Source: JAIVGV01 sp036389335
Lineage (GTDB): Bacteria; Acidobacteriota; Blastocatellia; Pyrinomonadales; Pyrinomonadaceae
Direction: 5' to 3'
Assembly: GCA_036389335.1 (NCBI GenBank)
Contig: DASVQC010000062.1
Span: forward strand, 17,965-81,964
Length of the DNA stretch: 64,000 nt
Shown in pieces: positions 1-8,743 of the stretch. How positions within the stretch are numbered: position 1 is the first letter of the stretch; each line of letters opens with the position of its first letter. The position numbers and the translations under genes were made by a program. Under the pieces are notes generated by a model that made no database searches, was not told the DNA's origin, and saw only the letters and a program-made list of their open reading frames with translations.

Positions 1-550
1 AGGGTTTCACTCCTTCCGTGCCGAGCTTGAGCTTTTCGGGAAGCGCGGTGCGCTCTTTCTTGTTCTCCTTGTCGCCGTAGGAGAGGTAGACGGTCGCGCC
101 GTCCTTGATCGCCGCCTCGTCGTAGGTGACGACGGTGATCGCGTCGAGGTCTTCGCTCTCGACGCCGTAGCCGAGCGCCACGTCGTCGAGCCAGATGACG
201 GGCGGCAGCGCGCGCACGGCGAAGGGGCCGCCCGTCACCGTCACGCGGAACGCCTTCGCGACCGCCACGCGCTGACCGCCGACCTCCGCGTTCGTGACGT
301 GCGGCAGCGCCACCTCCTCGACGCGGTACGAGCGCAGCTTCAAGAGCCCCTTCGGCGTCGTGTTCGTGCCGCGGGCCACCACCCTGCCGGGCAGTTTCAG
401 TAAGTCGGTCACGGTGAACTCCTGTTCGGCGGGGGAGGGCGGGTTCTGCCCGAACGCCGCGCCCGCGAACGACAGCAGCAACAGGCAGGCGAGGGCGGCA
501 AGGCGCGCCGCGCCGCGACCGAGCCCGTGTGCGTTTCGATGCGTGTGCAT
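1..550 (-). CDS. exported protein of unknown function (C-terminus beyond window)
   Basis: The reading frame is open from an ATG at 548-550 to the left edge, giving the first 183 residues. An AAGGAG motif 8 nt upstream of the ATG supports this start. Residues 1-35 look like a Sec signal peptide: a basic stretch (MHTHRNAHGLGRGAARL), a Leu/Ala core, and AFGQ at the likely cleavage site. The mature part is soluble, beta-rich in appearance, with many Val/Gly and few Cys, and ends in a Lys/Glu-rich stretch. I recognise no family. The next gene to the right, on the same strand, is a methyltransferase 368 bp away, with a hairpin repeat between them, so the two are probably separate transcripts. Confidence 0.72.
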   Translation of the reverse strand, partial: MHTHRNAHGLGRGAARLAALACLLLLSFAGAAFGQNPPSPAEQEFTVTDLLKLPGRVVARGTNTTPKGLLKLRSYRVEEVALPHVTNAEVGGQRVAVAKAFRVTVTGGPFAVRALPPVIWLDDVALGYGVESEDLDAITVVTYDEAAIKDGATVYLSYGDKENKKERTALPEKLKLGTEGVKP

Positions 551-792
551 ACAGATTTCTCCTTACGTTACGAGGGTTGAGGGTTTACGGGGCGGAAGCG
601 CGCGGGCGCACGACGCGCGCGCGGGCGCTTCCGTCTCCGGCAAAGTTTGGGGCGTGAGAGTCTTCGTGCTGGCTGGCTGTCGTCAATTCACGCGAGGCCG
701 GCTCAGGTGAGTCTTACCGTCCGTTACGAAGAGGCGCAAAAGTAACGCCCCGCCGCGCCCCTGTCAAGCCGCGGCGAATGACGGCGCAAGCC

Positions 793-875
793 AAATGATG
801 AATGCGGAATGATGAATGATGAATAAAGACCTCTTGCCTTTCAATTCATCATTCATCATTCCGCATTCATCATTT
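793..875. repeat. heptad inverted repeat R1 (GATGAAT words)
   Basis: Two 32-nt arms, 793-824 and 844-875, are perfect reverse complements with a 19-nt spacer. Each arm is built from 7-bp words (GATGAAT) interrupted by GCGG. To the right (876-900) follows a module reading like CTCTGCGCCTCCGCAGCGAG, which recurs beside R4-R6. The element fills the otherwise empty 367-bp gap between two minus-strand genes, about 43 bp past the stop of the methyltransferase gene. It could end transcription or stabilise RNA ends. R8 at 53.7 kb uses nearly the same words. Confidence 0.9.
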
Positions 876-917
876 AACTCTCTGCGCCTCCGCAGCGAGT
901 GCTTCATCACGCGCGAC

Positions 918-1826
918 TCACGCCCTTTCGAGCAGGGCGACGCCGCCCATGCGGCGAAACTTCTCGCGCTTCGACGGCGGCTGGATGCGCCACATCAGGC
1001 GCGCGAGCCAAGCCATCGGCATCTCGCGCTTCAGTCGGCGCGCCTCCTCCATCATCGAGCGGAACTCGGCCTCGCGCCAGCCGAAGGGCCGGAAGAAGTC
1101 GGTCCCTTCGGCGGGCGCGAAGCGGAACGGCGCGTTCGCCTCGGCGACTCTCCTGCCCCACGTCTTCTCCATGCGCTTGAGGATTTCCGGGCGCACGATG
1201 TCGATGAGCCACCAGCGGAAGGGCGCGCGCGCGCGCAGGTCTGCGGCGAGCGCGCCGACCTGCTGCGGCGCGAGGTAGACGAGCAGCCCTTCGGAGATGA
1301 CGAGCGCGCGCTCCGAGCCGGCGGCGACGCGCGCGAAAAACTCCCCGCGCGCCCCGACGTCCGCGAGGTCTAGCTTCACGACCTCGTGCTCGCACGCGGC
1401 GCGCTCGCCCGCGAGCACGCCCTGCTTGTAGTCGAGAATCTCCGGCAGATCGACTTCGATCCACCTGAGCCGCGGCGGGAGCGGCAGCCTGTAGGGCCGC
1501 GCGTCGAGGCCGGCGGCGAGGTTGACGACGGTGTCGAGTTTGTCCCGCCCGACGGCGCGCAGGATCAGCTCGTCCATGATGCACGTGCGCACGATCATCG
1601 ACCACGAGAACGCCACGCCCTTCTTCATCCCCCGCACGATCTGCTCGCCGCGCTCGCCCGCCAGCCGCCGCGCGAGCGGGTCGCGGAAGTGCGCGTCCGC
1701 CCTCTCGGATTCGAGCGCGCGGTAGAAGGCGACCCAGCGCGCCGTGTCCGAGATGTTGCGGATGAGCGGCGCGTCGGCCCGCGGCTCCCGCGGGCCAGAC
1801 CCTCGTGTGTCCGGCTGGTTCGGCAT
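918..1826 (-). CDS. class I SAM-dependent methyltransferase, LCMT/PPM1-like (TIGR00027 type)
   Basis: The 302-residue protein resembles the leucine-carboxyl-methyltransferase-like family of bacterial SAM enzymes. Visible marks are the SAM-binding strand VVNLAAGLDARPYR, the following acidic strand WIEVDLPEI, and the later ALVISEGLLVYL segment. Family members transfer a methyl group from SAM to carboxyl or hydroxyl groups, but substrates are mostly unknown, so none is assigned. The start is fixed by an AAGGAG five nucleotides before the ATG; a longer frame to 1887 lacks this support. It has no signal peptide and should be cytoplasmic. It is divergent from the M1 peptidase gene, with the R2 palindrome between them. 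Confidence 0.85.
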   Translation of the reverse strand: MPNQPDTRGSGPREPRADAPLIRNISDTARWVAFYRALESERADAHFRDPLARRLAGERGEQIVRGMKKGVAFSWSMIVRTCIMDELILRAVGRDKLDTVVNLAAGLDARPYRLPLPPRLRWIEVDLPEILDYKQGVLAGERAACEHEVVKLDLADVGARGEFFARVAAGSERALVISEGLLVYLAPQQVGALAADLRARAPFRWWLIDIVRPEILKRMEKTWGRRVAEANAPFRFAPAEGTDFFRPFGWREAEFRSMMEEARRLKREMPMAWLARLMWRIQPPSKREKFRRMGGVALLERA

Positions 1827-1952
1827 CCCTTCTCCTTCGCTTAGCAGGCGCGGCGCGGCGGTCGTCGGGCGGGCGGCTAGGATACACGAAACACGGCCCG
1901 CGCCGTGACGAAAAGATCGGCGCGCGCCGGTCGCCGCGGGCGCGATTTGGTA

Positions 1953-2087
1953 GTGTCCTGATTTAAATTCTACTCTGTGCCCCCTCCGTGATCTCCGTGC
2001 CTCCGTGGTGAGTGCTTAATGTCCATACCTCACCACAGAGTCACGGAGAACACAGAGGGCGCACAGAGAAAAATCAAATTAGGACAC
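1953..2087. repeat. 135-bp imperfect palindrome R2 with GTGTCCT/AGGACAC ends
   Basis: The element starts GTGTCCTGATTT and ends AAATTAGGACAC. Inside, runs such as CTGTGC, CCTC, TCTCCGTG, CTCCGTGGTGAG pair with CTCACCACAGAG, CACGGAGA, CAGAGG, GCACAG. The inner words (CTCTGTGCCTCCGTGGTGA) match those of R3 at 16.6 kb. It occupies the 424-bp divergent region between the methyltransferase and the M1 peptidase. The defined ends make it look like a small non-autonomous mobile element, but no transposase is present and a target duplication is not obvious. Confidence 0.8.
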
Positions 2088-2099
2088 GACCCGCGATTT

Positions 2100-2129
2100 T
2101 TGCTTTTTGCTTTTCAGGGTGCTTATACT
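2100..2129 (+). promoter_or_regulatory. possible sigma70-type promoter for the M1 peptidase gene
   Basis: TTGCTT (2100-2105) and TATACT (2124-2129) are separated by 18 bp in an AT-rich patch just outside R2 and about 120 bp upstream of the proposed ATG at 2251. It is a match by eye only. Confidence 0.35.
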
Positions 2130-2250
2130 CTCGGCGTTCCCGGACACTTCGGCCAGTCGCCGCCCGCGGCAAAGCGTTCGCCAGCCGTCACGCAACCCGC
2201 CCGCCGTGTCCCGCCGCGAACGAGTTTCGGAATCGAGGTCGCCCGCCGCC

Positions 2251-4593
2251 ATGCCTTCAAGATTCTTGCGCGCCGCCGCCCTGTCAATTCTCTTCGCCTC
2301 CCCCGCGCCGGTCGCGCTCCCGCAGTCGAAGGCCAACCCGAGCGACAAGTTCCGGCAGCTCGAAGAGATTTTGCCGACGCCGAACGAGCAGCGCGCGGCC
2401 TCGGGCGCGCCCGGTCGCGCCTACTGGCAGCAGCGCGCCGATTACAACATCAAGGTCGAGCTCGACGACCTCCGCCGGCGCGTCGAAGGCTCGGAGACCA
2501 TCACCTACTACAACCAGTCGCCCGACGCGCTCCCGTACCTCTGGGTGCAGCTCGATCAGAACCTCTTCGCCAAAGACTCGGACGCCGTCCTGACCGCCGC
2601 CGCGCCGAGCTTCAAGGACATCCCCTACCGCACCATCGACTCGCTGCTCGCGCGGCGCGACTTCGAGGGCGGCTACCGGATCACGGCGGTGCGCGACGCC
2701 GCGGGTCAGCCGATGCGCCACGCCGTCGTGAAGACGATGATGAGGGTCGATCTGCCGCGCCCGCTCGCGCCCGCCCAGTCCACCAGTTTCTCGGTCGATT
2801 GGAATTACAACGTCAACGACGCGAAGCGCGTCGGCGGTCGCACCGGCTACGAGTATTTCCCGAAGGACGGCAACTACATCTACGAGATCGCGCAGTGGTT
2901 CCCGCGCATGGCCGCCTACAACGACGTGTCGGGCTGGCAGCACAAGCAGTTCTTGGGGAGCGGCGAGTTCACCCTGGAGTTCGGCAACTACCGCGTCGCG
3001 ATCACCGCGCCCGACGACCACGTCGTCTCCGCCACCGGCGTGCTGCAAAACCCGAACGAAGTTTTGACGCCGCAGCAGCGCGCGCGCCTGCGGCAGGCCG
3101 AGACGGCGCGCGCGCCCGTCATGATCGTGACGCCCGAGGAGGCGCGCGCCAACGAGTCGCACAAGGCGGCGGGCAAAAAGACGTGGGTCTTTGCCGCCGA
3201 CAACGTGCGGGACTTCGCCTTCGCGTCGTCGCGCAAGTTCATCTGGGACGCGCAGGGGCACGACGTCGAGGGCAACCGCGTGCTGGCGATGTCGTTCTAC
3301 CCGAAGGAGGGCGAGCCGCTGTGGTCGAAGTATTCGACGCACGCGATCATGCACACGCTCAACGTTTATTCGCGCTACTCCTTCAAGTACCCGTACCCGG
3401 TCGCGCAGTCGATCAACGGGCCGGTGGGCGGCATGGAGTACCCGATGATCTGCTTCAACGGCCCGCGCCCCGAGGAGGACGGGACTTACTCCGCGGCGAC
3501 GAAGTACGGCCTCATCTCGGTCGTCATCCACGAGGTCGGGCACAACTACTTCCCGATGGTCGTCAACTCCGACGAGCGGCAGTGGACGTGGATGGACGAG
3601 GGGCTCAACACTTTCCTCCAGTACCTCTCCGAGCAGGAGTGGGAGGCGGGCTACCCGTCGCGCCGCGGCGAGCCGCGCAACATCACCGACTACATGGCGA
3701 GCGCCGATCAGGTGCCGATCATGACGAACTCCGAGTCGGTCCTGCAATTCGGCAACAACGCCTACGGCAAGCCCGCGACCGCGCTCAACATCCTGCGCGA
3801 GACCGTGCTCGGACGCGAGCAGTTCGACTTCGCCTTCAAGCAGTACGCGCAGCGCTGGAAGTTCAAGCGACCGATGCCCGCCGACTTCTTCCGCACGATG
3901 GAGGACGCCTCGGGCACAGACCTCGACTGGTTCTGGCGCGGCTGGTTCTACACGACCGACCACGTCGATCTCTCCGTCGAGCGCGTGCGCCTCTTCCGCG
4001 CCGACACGATGAACCCCGACGCGGAGAAGGCGCGGCGTCAGCAGGAGCGCGCCGAGCGCCCGCAGACGCTCTCGGAGGAGCGTAACCGGGCCCTGCCCAA
4101 GCGCGTCGACGAGTTCCCGTCGTTGCGCGATTTCTATAACGAGTACGACGAGCTGGTGGTGACCGAGCGCGACCGCGAGCAGTACCAGAAATTTTTGCAG
4201 GGCTTGACGCCGCAGGAGCGCGAGCTGTTGCGGACGGGGCTGAATTTCTACGTCGTCGATCTCAAGAACGTCGGCGGCCTGGTGATGCCCGTCATCTTCG
4301 AGATCGAGTACGCCGACGGGACGAAGGAGATGATGAGGATCCCTGCGGAAATCTGGCGCTACAACAACGCCGAGGTGTCGAAGCTCATCATGACGCCCAA
4401 GGAGATTCGCTCCATCTCGCTCGACCCGCGGCAGGAGACGGCGGACGTGGACGCCTCCAACAACAGCTTCCCGCGCCGCCCCGTGCAGACGCGCTTCCAA
4501 ATCTTCAAGCAGCAGACGACGCAGAACCCGATGCAGCAGCTCGAACGCAAACAGTCGCCCGCGCTCCAGCCGCCGCCGCAGCCGAACCGGTGA
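2251..4593 (+). CDS. secreted M1-family (gluzincin) metallopeptidase
   Basis: This 780-residue protein has the zinc site HEVGH (427-431) followed 18 residues later by the third ligand Glu450 in WMDEGLN. The M1 substrate-binding motif appears as GGMEY (393-397) instead of the classical GAMEN, as in many bacterial M1 paralogs. An N-terminal beta domain (about 40-280) precedes the catalytic domain, and a Gln/Pro-rich tail ends the protein. I chose ATG 2251 because it opens directly into a signal peptide (MPSRFLRAAALSILFASPAP). The frame extends 48 codons further upstream without coding character. M1 enzymes usually remove N-terminal residues from peptides; here this would occur outside the cytoplasmic membrane. 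The next gene overlaps it by 4 bp. Confidence 0.92.
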   Translation: MPSRFLRAAALSILFASPAPVALPQSKANPSDKFRQLEEILPTPNEQRAASGAPGRAYWQQRADYNIKVELDDLRRRVEGSETITYYNQSPDALPYLWVQLDQNLFAKDSDAVLTAAAPSFKDIPYRTIDSLLARRDFEGGYRITAVRDAAGQPMRHAVVKTMMRVDLPRPLAPAQSTSFSVDWNYNVNDAKRVGGRTGYEYFPKDGNYIYEIAQWFPRMAAYNDVSGWQHKQFLGSGEFTLEFGNYRVAITAPDDHVVSATGVLQNPNEVLTPQQRARLRQAETARAPVMIVTPEEARANESHKAAGKKTWVFAADNVRDFAFASSRKFIWDAQGHDVEGNRVLAMSFYPKEGEPLWSKYSTHAIMHTLNVYSRYSFKYPYPVAQSINGPVGGMEYPMICFNGPRPEEDGTYSAATKYGLISVVIHEVGHNYFPMVVNSDERQWTWMDEGLNTFLQYLSEQEWEAGYPSRRGEPRNITDYMASADQVPIMTNSESVLQFGNNAYGKPATALNILRETVLGREQFDFAFKQYAQRWKFKRPMPADFFRTMEDASGTDLDWFWRGWFYTTDHVDLSVERVRLFRADTMNPDAEKARRQQERAERPQTLSEERNRALPKRVDEFPSLRDFYNEYDELVVTERDREQYQKFLQGLTPQERELLRTGLNFYVVDLKNVGGLVMPVIFEIEYADGTKEMMRIPAEIWRYNNAEVSKLIMTPKEIRSISLDPRQETADVDASNNSFPRRPVQTRFQIFKQQTTQNPMQQLERKQSPALQPPPQPNR

Positions 4594-5123
4594 GAGGCTT
4601 TGATTTGAAGCGCCACGCCGCCAAACTTCTGTGCGCCGCGCTCGCCCTCGTCGCGCTCACCGTCCCCGCGCCGCGCCGGGCGTCGGCGCACAAGTTCCAC
4701 ACCAGCTTCGCCGAGGCCGACTACGACGCCGAGACCCGCTCGCTCCAGATCAGCCTGCGCACCTTCCCCGACGATCTCGAAAGCGCGATCCGCAGGCGTG
4801 GCGGCGGGCGCGCCTCGCCCGACGACAAGAAGGCTTTCGGCGCGCAGGTCTTCGCCTACCTGCAAGAGACGTTTCGGCTGCAGACGCCGAAGGGCGAGGC
4901 GGCGCGCCTCACGTGGGTCGGGATGGACGCGGGCGTCGATTCGGCGTGGCTCTACTTCGAGGCGGCGCTGCCCGAAGGCGTCGAGGGCGCGCGGCTGAGC
5001 CAGCAGTTCCTCTGCGACCTCTACGACGATCAGATCAACCTCGTCAACGTTAAATCGGGCGGGCGCAAAGTCGAACTCCGTTTCGAGCGCGGCGGCGAGT
5101 TCAAGACGATCACTCTCAAGTAG
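4590..5123 (+). CDS. exported DUF6702-family protein
   Basis: The 177-residue product starts at a GTG that overlaps the M1 peptidase stop codon (GTGA), so translation is probably coupled. It has a signal peptide ending near RASAHKFHTS and then the pattern typical of DUF6702: an HKFHTS start, a SLQISLRTFPDDLE segment, and a C-terminal QFLCDLYDDQINLVNVK. In other bacteria this family also sits next to M1 peptidases, which I recall as general knowledge, not from a search. The biochemical role is unknown; a periplasmic partner or cargo-processing role of the peptidase is plausible. Confidence 0.85.
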   Translation: MRGFDLKRHAAKLLCAALALVALTVPAPRRASAHKFHTSFAEADYDAETRSLQISLRTFPDDLESAIRRRGGGRASPDDKKAFGAQVFAYLQETFRLQTPKGEAARLTWVGMDAGVDSAWLYFEAALPEGVEGARLSQQFLCDLYDDQINLVNVKSGGRKVELRFERGGEFKTITLK

Positions 5124-5268
5124 CCGCGCGCGCTCAACGCGCTATCCCGACAACCCCCGGCCCGTGACGATGACCGCCGGGGCGGAGGGACGGGCCCCGC
5201 CCCCGCAAGTGTTCCCGCCCGCACTCATTCGCGAACGGCTACAAAGTTGAACCTGAAGTGTCGGCGGG

Positions 5269-6945
5269 TCAGCGCGCGGCGACGCGCCCGGCGAGGCCCG
5301 CGATGGCGTTGACGAGTTCGGCGGGCTTGACGGGCTTCGGCAGGTGAATCTGGAAGCCCGCGCGCAGGGCCCGCAGCCGATCCTCGGCGTGCGCGTAGGC
5401 GGTGAGCGCGGCGGCGGGCGTGAGGCCGCCCCGCCCCGGCGGGAGACTGCGTATCTTATCGATCAGCGCGTAGCCGTCTTCTCCGGGCATCCCGATGTCG
5501 GCGAGCAACACGTCGGGCCGCTCGCGCTCGATGGCCGCGAGCGCCTCGGCGGCTGAGGCGGCGACGAGCGTCAGCGCGCCGCACTCCGAGAGCGTCCGCG
5601 CAAACAGCTCGCGCGCGTCCGGCTCGTCGTCCACGACGAGCACGCGCAGGCCCGACAGGCTCTCCCGGTCGGGCGCGTCGTCGGTCGTGCCGGTCGCGCC
5701 GGCGTGCCCGGCGGCCTGAGCGGGCGGCGGAGCGGGCGGCGGCGCGAGCGGCAGCCTGACGGTGAAGGTCGTGCCGCGCCCCGTGCCCTCGCTGCGCGCG
5801 TAGACTTCGCCGCCGTGCAGCTCGACGAGCTGGCGCACGATTGCGAGCCCGAGGCCGAGGCCGCCGTAGTTTCGCGTCGTCGCGGCGTCGGCCTGCCGGA
5901 AGCGGTCGAAGACGAGCGGCAGGAAGTCGGGCGCGATGCCGACGCCCGTGTCGCTGACGTCGATCTCGACGCCGGAGGCGACGGGCGTGAGACGCACCTC
6001 GACGCGACCGCCCGCGGGCGTGAACTTGACGGCGTTGTTGACGAGGTTCCAGACGATCTGCTGGAGGCGGTCGGCGTCGCCCACGACGCCCGACGCCGCC
6101 GGATCGAGCGCGCGGCGCAGCTCGATGCCCTTCGACTCAGCCGCCGGGCGCGCGGCTTCGAGCGCCGCGCCGATCACGGACGAGAGATCGACCGGGCGCA
6201 CGTCGAGCAGGAGCTTGCCCGAGATGATGCGCGACACGTCGAGCAGGTCTTCGACGAGGTGGAGCTGCGCCCGACCGTTGCGCTCGATCACTTCGAGCGC
6301 GTGCGCGGCGGTCTCCTGATCGGGGAGGCCGCGGCGCAGCAGGTGCGCCCAGCCGAGGATGGCGGTCAGGGGCGTGCGCAGCTCGTGCGAGACGGTGGCT
6401 AAAAACTCGTCCTTGAGGCGGCTGTTGGCCTCGGCGTCGAGGCGCGCCGCCTGCTCGCTCTCTAGCAGCCGCTCGCGCTCCTCTCTCGCGCGCGCCAGCG
6501 CGTCGAGGTGATCGCGCACCTCGTACTGCCGCTCGCGCGCGCGCAGCGCCGAGCGGACGACGCTCACGATGGTGAGGATGTGCGCGGGCCGCTCGATGAA
6601 GGTGACGTTGCCCGTCTCGCCGAGCGCGGCGAGGGCGGTGAGCGTGTCGGCTGCCGCCGCGCCGCTGCGCGCGAGGACGATGAGGGGCAGATCGGACCAC
6701 GGGGCTTGCGCGCCGAGCGCGTCGGCGAGCGCGCGAGCGCCCGCCTCGGTCAGGGCCTCCCGCGTGACGAACGCCGCGCCCGCGCCCCTCTCGATCTCGC
6801 GGCACAGCGCCTCGACGCCCGCGCACTCCTCGGCCGCGATGCCGTGCGCGCCGAGCGCGGCGCGCGCGAGCGCGGCGTCGCGCCCGACGGGCGCGACGAC
6901 GAGCACGCGCGTCTCGACGCCCGCGGCGTCAGCCTTCCGCGTCAT
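5269..6945 (-). CDS. hybrid sensor histidine kinase with C-terminal receiver
   Basis: Domains over 558 residues: an N-terminal receiver-like fold (about 10-125) whose phosphate-accepting Asp is not evident, a short coiled coil (140-175), HisKA with SHELRTP and phosphorylatable His187, HATPase_c with N, G1 (DTGVGIAPDF) and G2 (GGLGLGLAIV) boxes, and a C-terminal receiver with Asp483 in LLADIGMPGEDGY. No membrane segment is visible, so it is cytoplasmic. The gene overlaps the end of the KaiC-like gene by 17 bp, a common KaiC/kinase arrangement, suggesting that the ATPase controls this kinase. GTG 6948 is an alternative start. HisKA, HATPase and receiver closely resemble those of the 1608-residue kinase at 48-52.8 kb, indicating a recent shared origin. 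Confidence 0.92.
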   Translation of the reverse strand: MTRKADAAGVETRVLVVAPVGRDAALARAALGAHGIAAEECAGVEALCREIERGAGAAFVTREALTEAGARALADALGAQAPWSDLPLIVLARSGAAAADTLTALAALGETGNVTFIERPAHILTIVSVVRSALRARERQYEVRDHLDALARAREERERLLESEQAARLDAEANSRLKDEFLATVSHELRTPLTAILGWAHLLRRGLPDQETAAHALEVIERNGRAQLHLVEDLLDVSRIISGKLLLDVRPVDLSSVIGAALEAARPAAESKGIELRRALDPAASGVVGDADRLQQIVWNLVNNAVKFTPAGGRVEVRLTPVASGVEIDVSDTGVGIAPDFLPLVFDRFRQADAATTRNYGGLGLGLAIVRQLVELHGGEVYARSEGTGRGTTFTVRLPLAPPPAPPPAQAAGHAGATGTTDDAPDRESLSGLRVLVVDDEPDARELFARTLSECGALTLVAASAAEALAAIERERPDVLLADIGMPGEDGYALIDKIRSLPPGRGGLTPAAALTAYAHAEDRLRALRAGFQIHLPKPVKPAELVNAIAGLAGRVAAR

Positions 6946-8491
6946 CACCGCCCGCCCCTCGTCCCGATCCTTCGTCCTTCTCCATCAGCGACTCCGAGAC
7001 GCCGCTGAAGACCGGCACGCCCGTCAGCACGCCGCGAAACTCCTTGAGCGCGCCGCCGACGCTGATGCCGCCCTGCGAGAGCCGCAGCTCGCGGATCGTG
7101 CGCTCGTGCCCGCCGGTGCGCTTCTTGATGACGGAGATGGCGTTGCGCACCGCGCCCGCCGCCTCGAAGTAGCGGAAGAGCAGCACGTTGTCGGCGATGT
7201 AGCTCACGTCGACCGGCGAGGTCATGGACGTGCCGAGGAAGCCGTGCTGCGCCGTGATGATGAGCGTGACGACGCCCCGCTGGTTGAGGTACGCCAGCAG
7301 CTCGTGCATCTGCGCGATCAGGTGGCGCGCCTCCGGCATCGCCATCAGGTAGCCGTTGAGGCTGTCGATGACGACGACGCGCGTCCCGCTCTCCTCGATG
7401 CCGCGGCGGACGATGTGCGCGAACTCGCCGGGCGAGAGCTCCGCCGGATCGATCTGCTTGAGGCGGACGAGCCCGGCTTCGTAGTGCCGCTTGAGATCGT
7501 TGCCGAGCCCTTCGGCGCGCGCGAGGTAAGTCGTCAAGCCCTCGTCGAAGAGGTAAACGTCGGCCGTCTCGCCGCGCGCGGCGGCGGCGGCGGCGAACTG
7601 CGCGGCGACCGAAGACTTGCCCGACCCGGCGGGGCCCATCAGGAGCGTGCTCGTGCCGCGGTCGAGCCCGCCGCCCATCAGCGCGTCGAGCGCCGCGACG
7701 CCGCTCGACACGGGCGCGCGCGCGCCGGAGTCGCGGTGCTCGGCGGCGACGAGGCGCGGGAAGACGACGATGCCGCCCGTCTCGATCTTGAAGTCGTGGT
7801 TGCCGCCGCGGTAGCGCGCGCCGCGCAGCTTCATGACGTTGAGCGTCCTGCGCCCCACGCCGTAGCCCTGCCCCGCCTGTTCGAGCGACACGACGCCGTG
7901 CGCGATGGAGTGGACTTGCAGATCGTTTTCGGTCGTGGTGCGGTCGTCTAAGAGGAGGACGGTGCAGCCGCGCCCGGCGAAGAAGCGCTTGAGCGCGAGC
8001 ACCTGACGGCGGTAGCGCAGGGGCTCGCCCGCGAGCAGGCGCATCTCCGAGAGCGAGTCGATGACGACGCGGCGCGGGCCGAGCCGCTCGAACTCCGCGA
8101 GCATCGCCTTGATCGTCTCGCCCAGCTCGATCTCCGCCGGGTGGAAGATGGTGTACTGCGACTCCGGGCGCAGCGTGTCCTCGTGCGGGATCAGCTCGTA
8201 GATGTTGACGCCGTCGAGCGCCCACCCGTGCGAGCGGGCGACGGCGCGCATCTCCTCCTCCGTCTCCGAGAGCGTGACGTAGAGCACCGGCTCGCCCCGC
8301 CTCGCGCCCTCCATCAGAAACTGCATCGCGAGCGTGGTCTTCCCCGCGCCCGGATCGCCCTCGACGAGGTAGAGGCGGTTGGCGGGGAAGCCGCCGCCCA
8401 GCACGTCGTCTAACCCCTCGACGCCCGCCCCCATCCGATCTCCTTCGGACGCCGCCGCGCGCGCCTCTTCCTTCCGTTGAGACTCGTCCAT
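6929..8491 (-). CDS. KaiC-like double-domain RecA-family ATPase
   Basis: The 520-residue protein carries two RecA/KaiC domains. The first has Walker A GDPGAGKTT (45-53); the second has GPAGSGKSS near 285-293. Each is followed by a hydrophobic strand ending in Asp/Ser (VVIDSLSEM, VVVIDSLNGYL). This is the family of the cyanobacterial clock ATPase, but no kaiA or kaiB is nearby and the paired Ser/Thr phosphorylation site of the true clock protein is not recognisable. A clock function should therefore not be assumed. In other bacteria such KaiC-like proteins are coupled to histidine kinases, as here, and act as ATP-dependent switches in signalling. It is the first gene of the operon, with no strong Shine-Dalgarno at ATG 8491. 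Confidence 0.9.
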   Translation of the reverse strand: MDESQRKEEARAAASEGDRMGAGVEGLDDVLGGGFPANRLYLVEGDPGAGKTTLAMQFLMEGARRGEPVLYVTLSETEEEMRAVARSHGWALDGVNIYELIPHEDTLRPESQYTIFHPAEIELGETIKAMLAEFERLGPRRVVIDSLSEMRLLAGEPLRYRRQVLALKRFFAGRGCTVLLLDDRTTTENDLQVHSIAHGVVSLEQAGQGYGVGRRTLNVMKLRGARYRGGNHDFKIETGGIVVFPRLVAAEHRDSGARAPVSSGVAALDALMGGGLDRGTSTLLMGPAGSGKSSVAAQFAAAAAARGETADVYLFDEGLTTYLARAEGLGNDLKRHYEAGLVRLKQIDPAELSPGEFAHIVRRGIEESGTRVVVIDSLNGYLMAMPEARHLIAQMHELLAYLNQRGVVTLIITAQHGFLGTSMTSPVDVSYIADNVLLFRYFEAAGAVRNAISVIKKRTGGHERTIRELRLSQGGISVGGALKEFRGVLTGVPVFSGVSESLMEKDEGSGRGAGGDDAEG

Positions 8492-8632
8492 CGTGTGTCC
8501 CGCGCTAATTTTTGAAAGATACGTTTGCGCCCGAAGATAGCAGAGCGGGGCGACCGCGCGCCAGCTTAAACGCGCGGCGGCGTCAACAGACGGTGGCGAC
8601 GCCGCCGACGCTTAAAAAAGGCGGGTGAATGA

Positions 8633-8670
8633 CGAAGCCCCGCCGCGCGGTAAAGCGCGGCGGGGCTTCG
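8633..8670 (-). terminator. perfect 16-bp GC-rich hairpin downstream of the M36 gene
   Basis: Arms 8633-8648 and 8655-8670 (GAAGCCCCGCCGCGC core) flank the loop GGTAAA. On the minus strand a T6 run follows about 14 nt after the stem, so it may end the M36 transcript. A second, larger imperfect stem (about 8675-8748, with GGTGGGGAGC against GCTCCCC) lies between it and the M36 stop. Confidence 0.6.
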
Positions 8671-8743
8671 CTCCGTGGTGGGGAGCTTAGTGAGCCCCCG
8701 CGGCCCCCGACAAGCTCTGGGGGTTCGCTCCCCACGGGGAGAG

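Noticed and set aside
294..710. Plus-strand gene near the left edge
   Set aside because: It is antisense to the exported protein at 1-550, which has a signal peptide and Shine-Dalgarno.
1953..2087. Complete insertion sequence
   Set aside because: The element is only 135 bp with no open frame for a transposase; kept as a repeat with a possible mobile origin.
2107..2250. N-terminal extension of the M1 peptidase (start at 2107)
   Set aside because: The extra 48 residues precede a complete signal peptide that begins at 2251, and the segment overlaps a likely promoter.
6929..8491. Circadian clock locus
   Set aside because: There is a KaiC-like protein but no kaiA or kaiB, and no paired Ser/Thr autophosphorylation site is recognisable.
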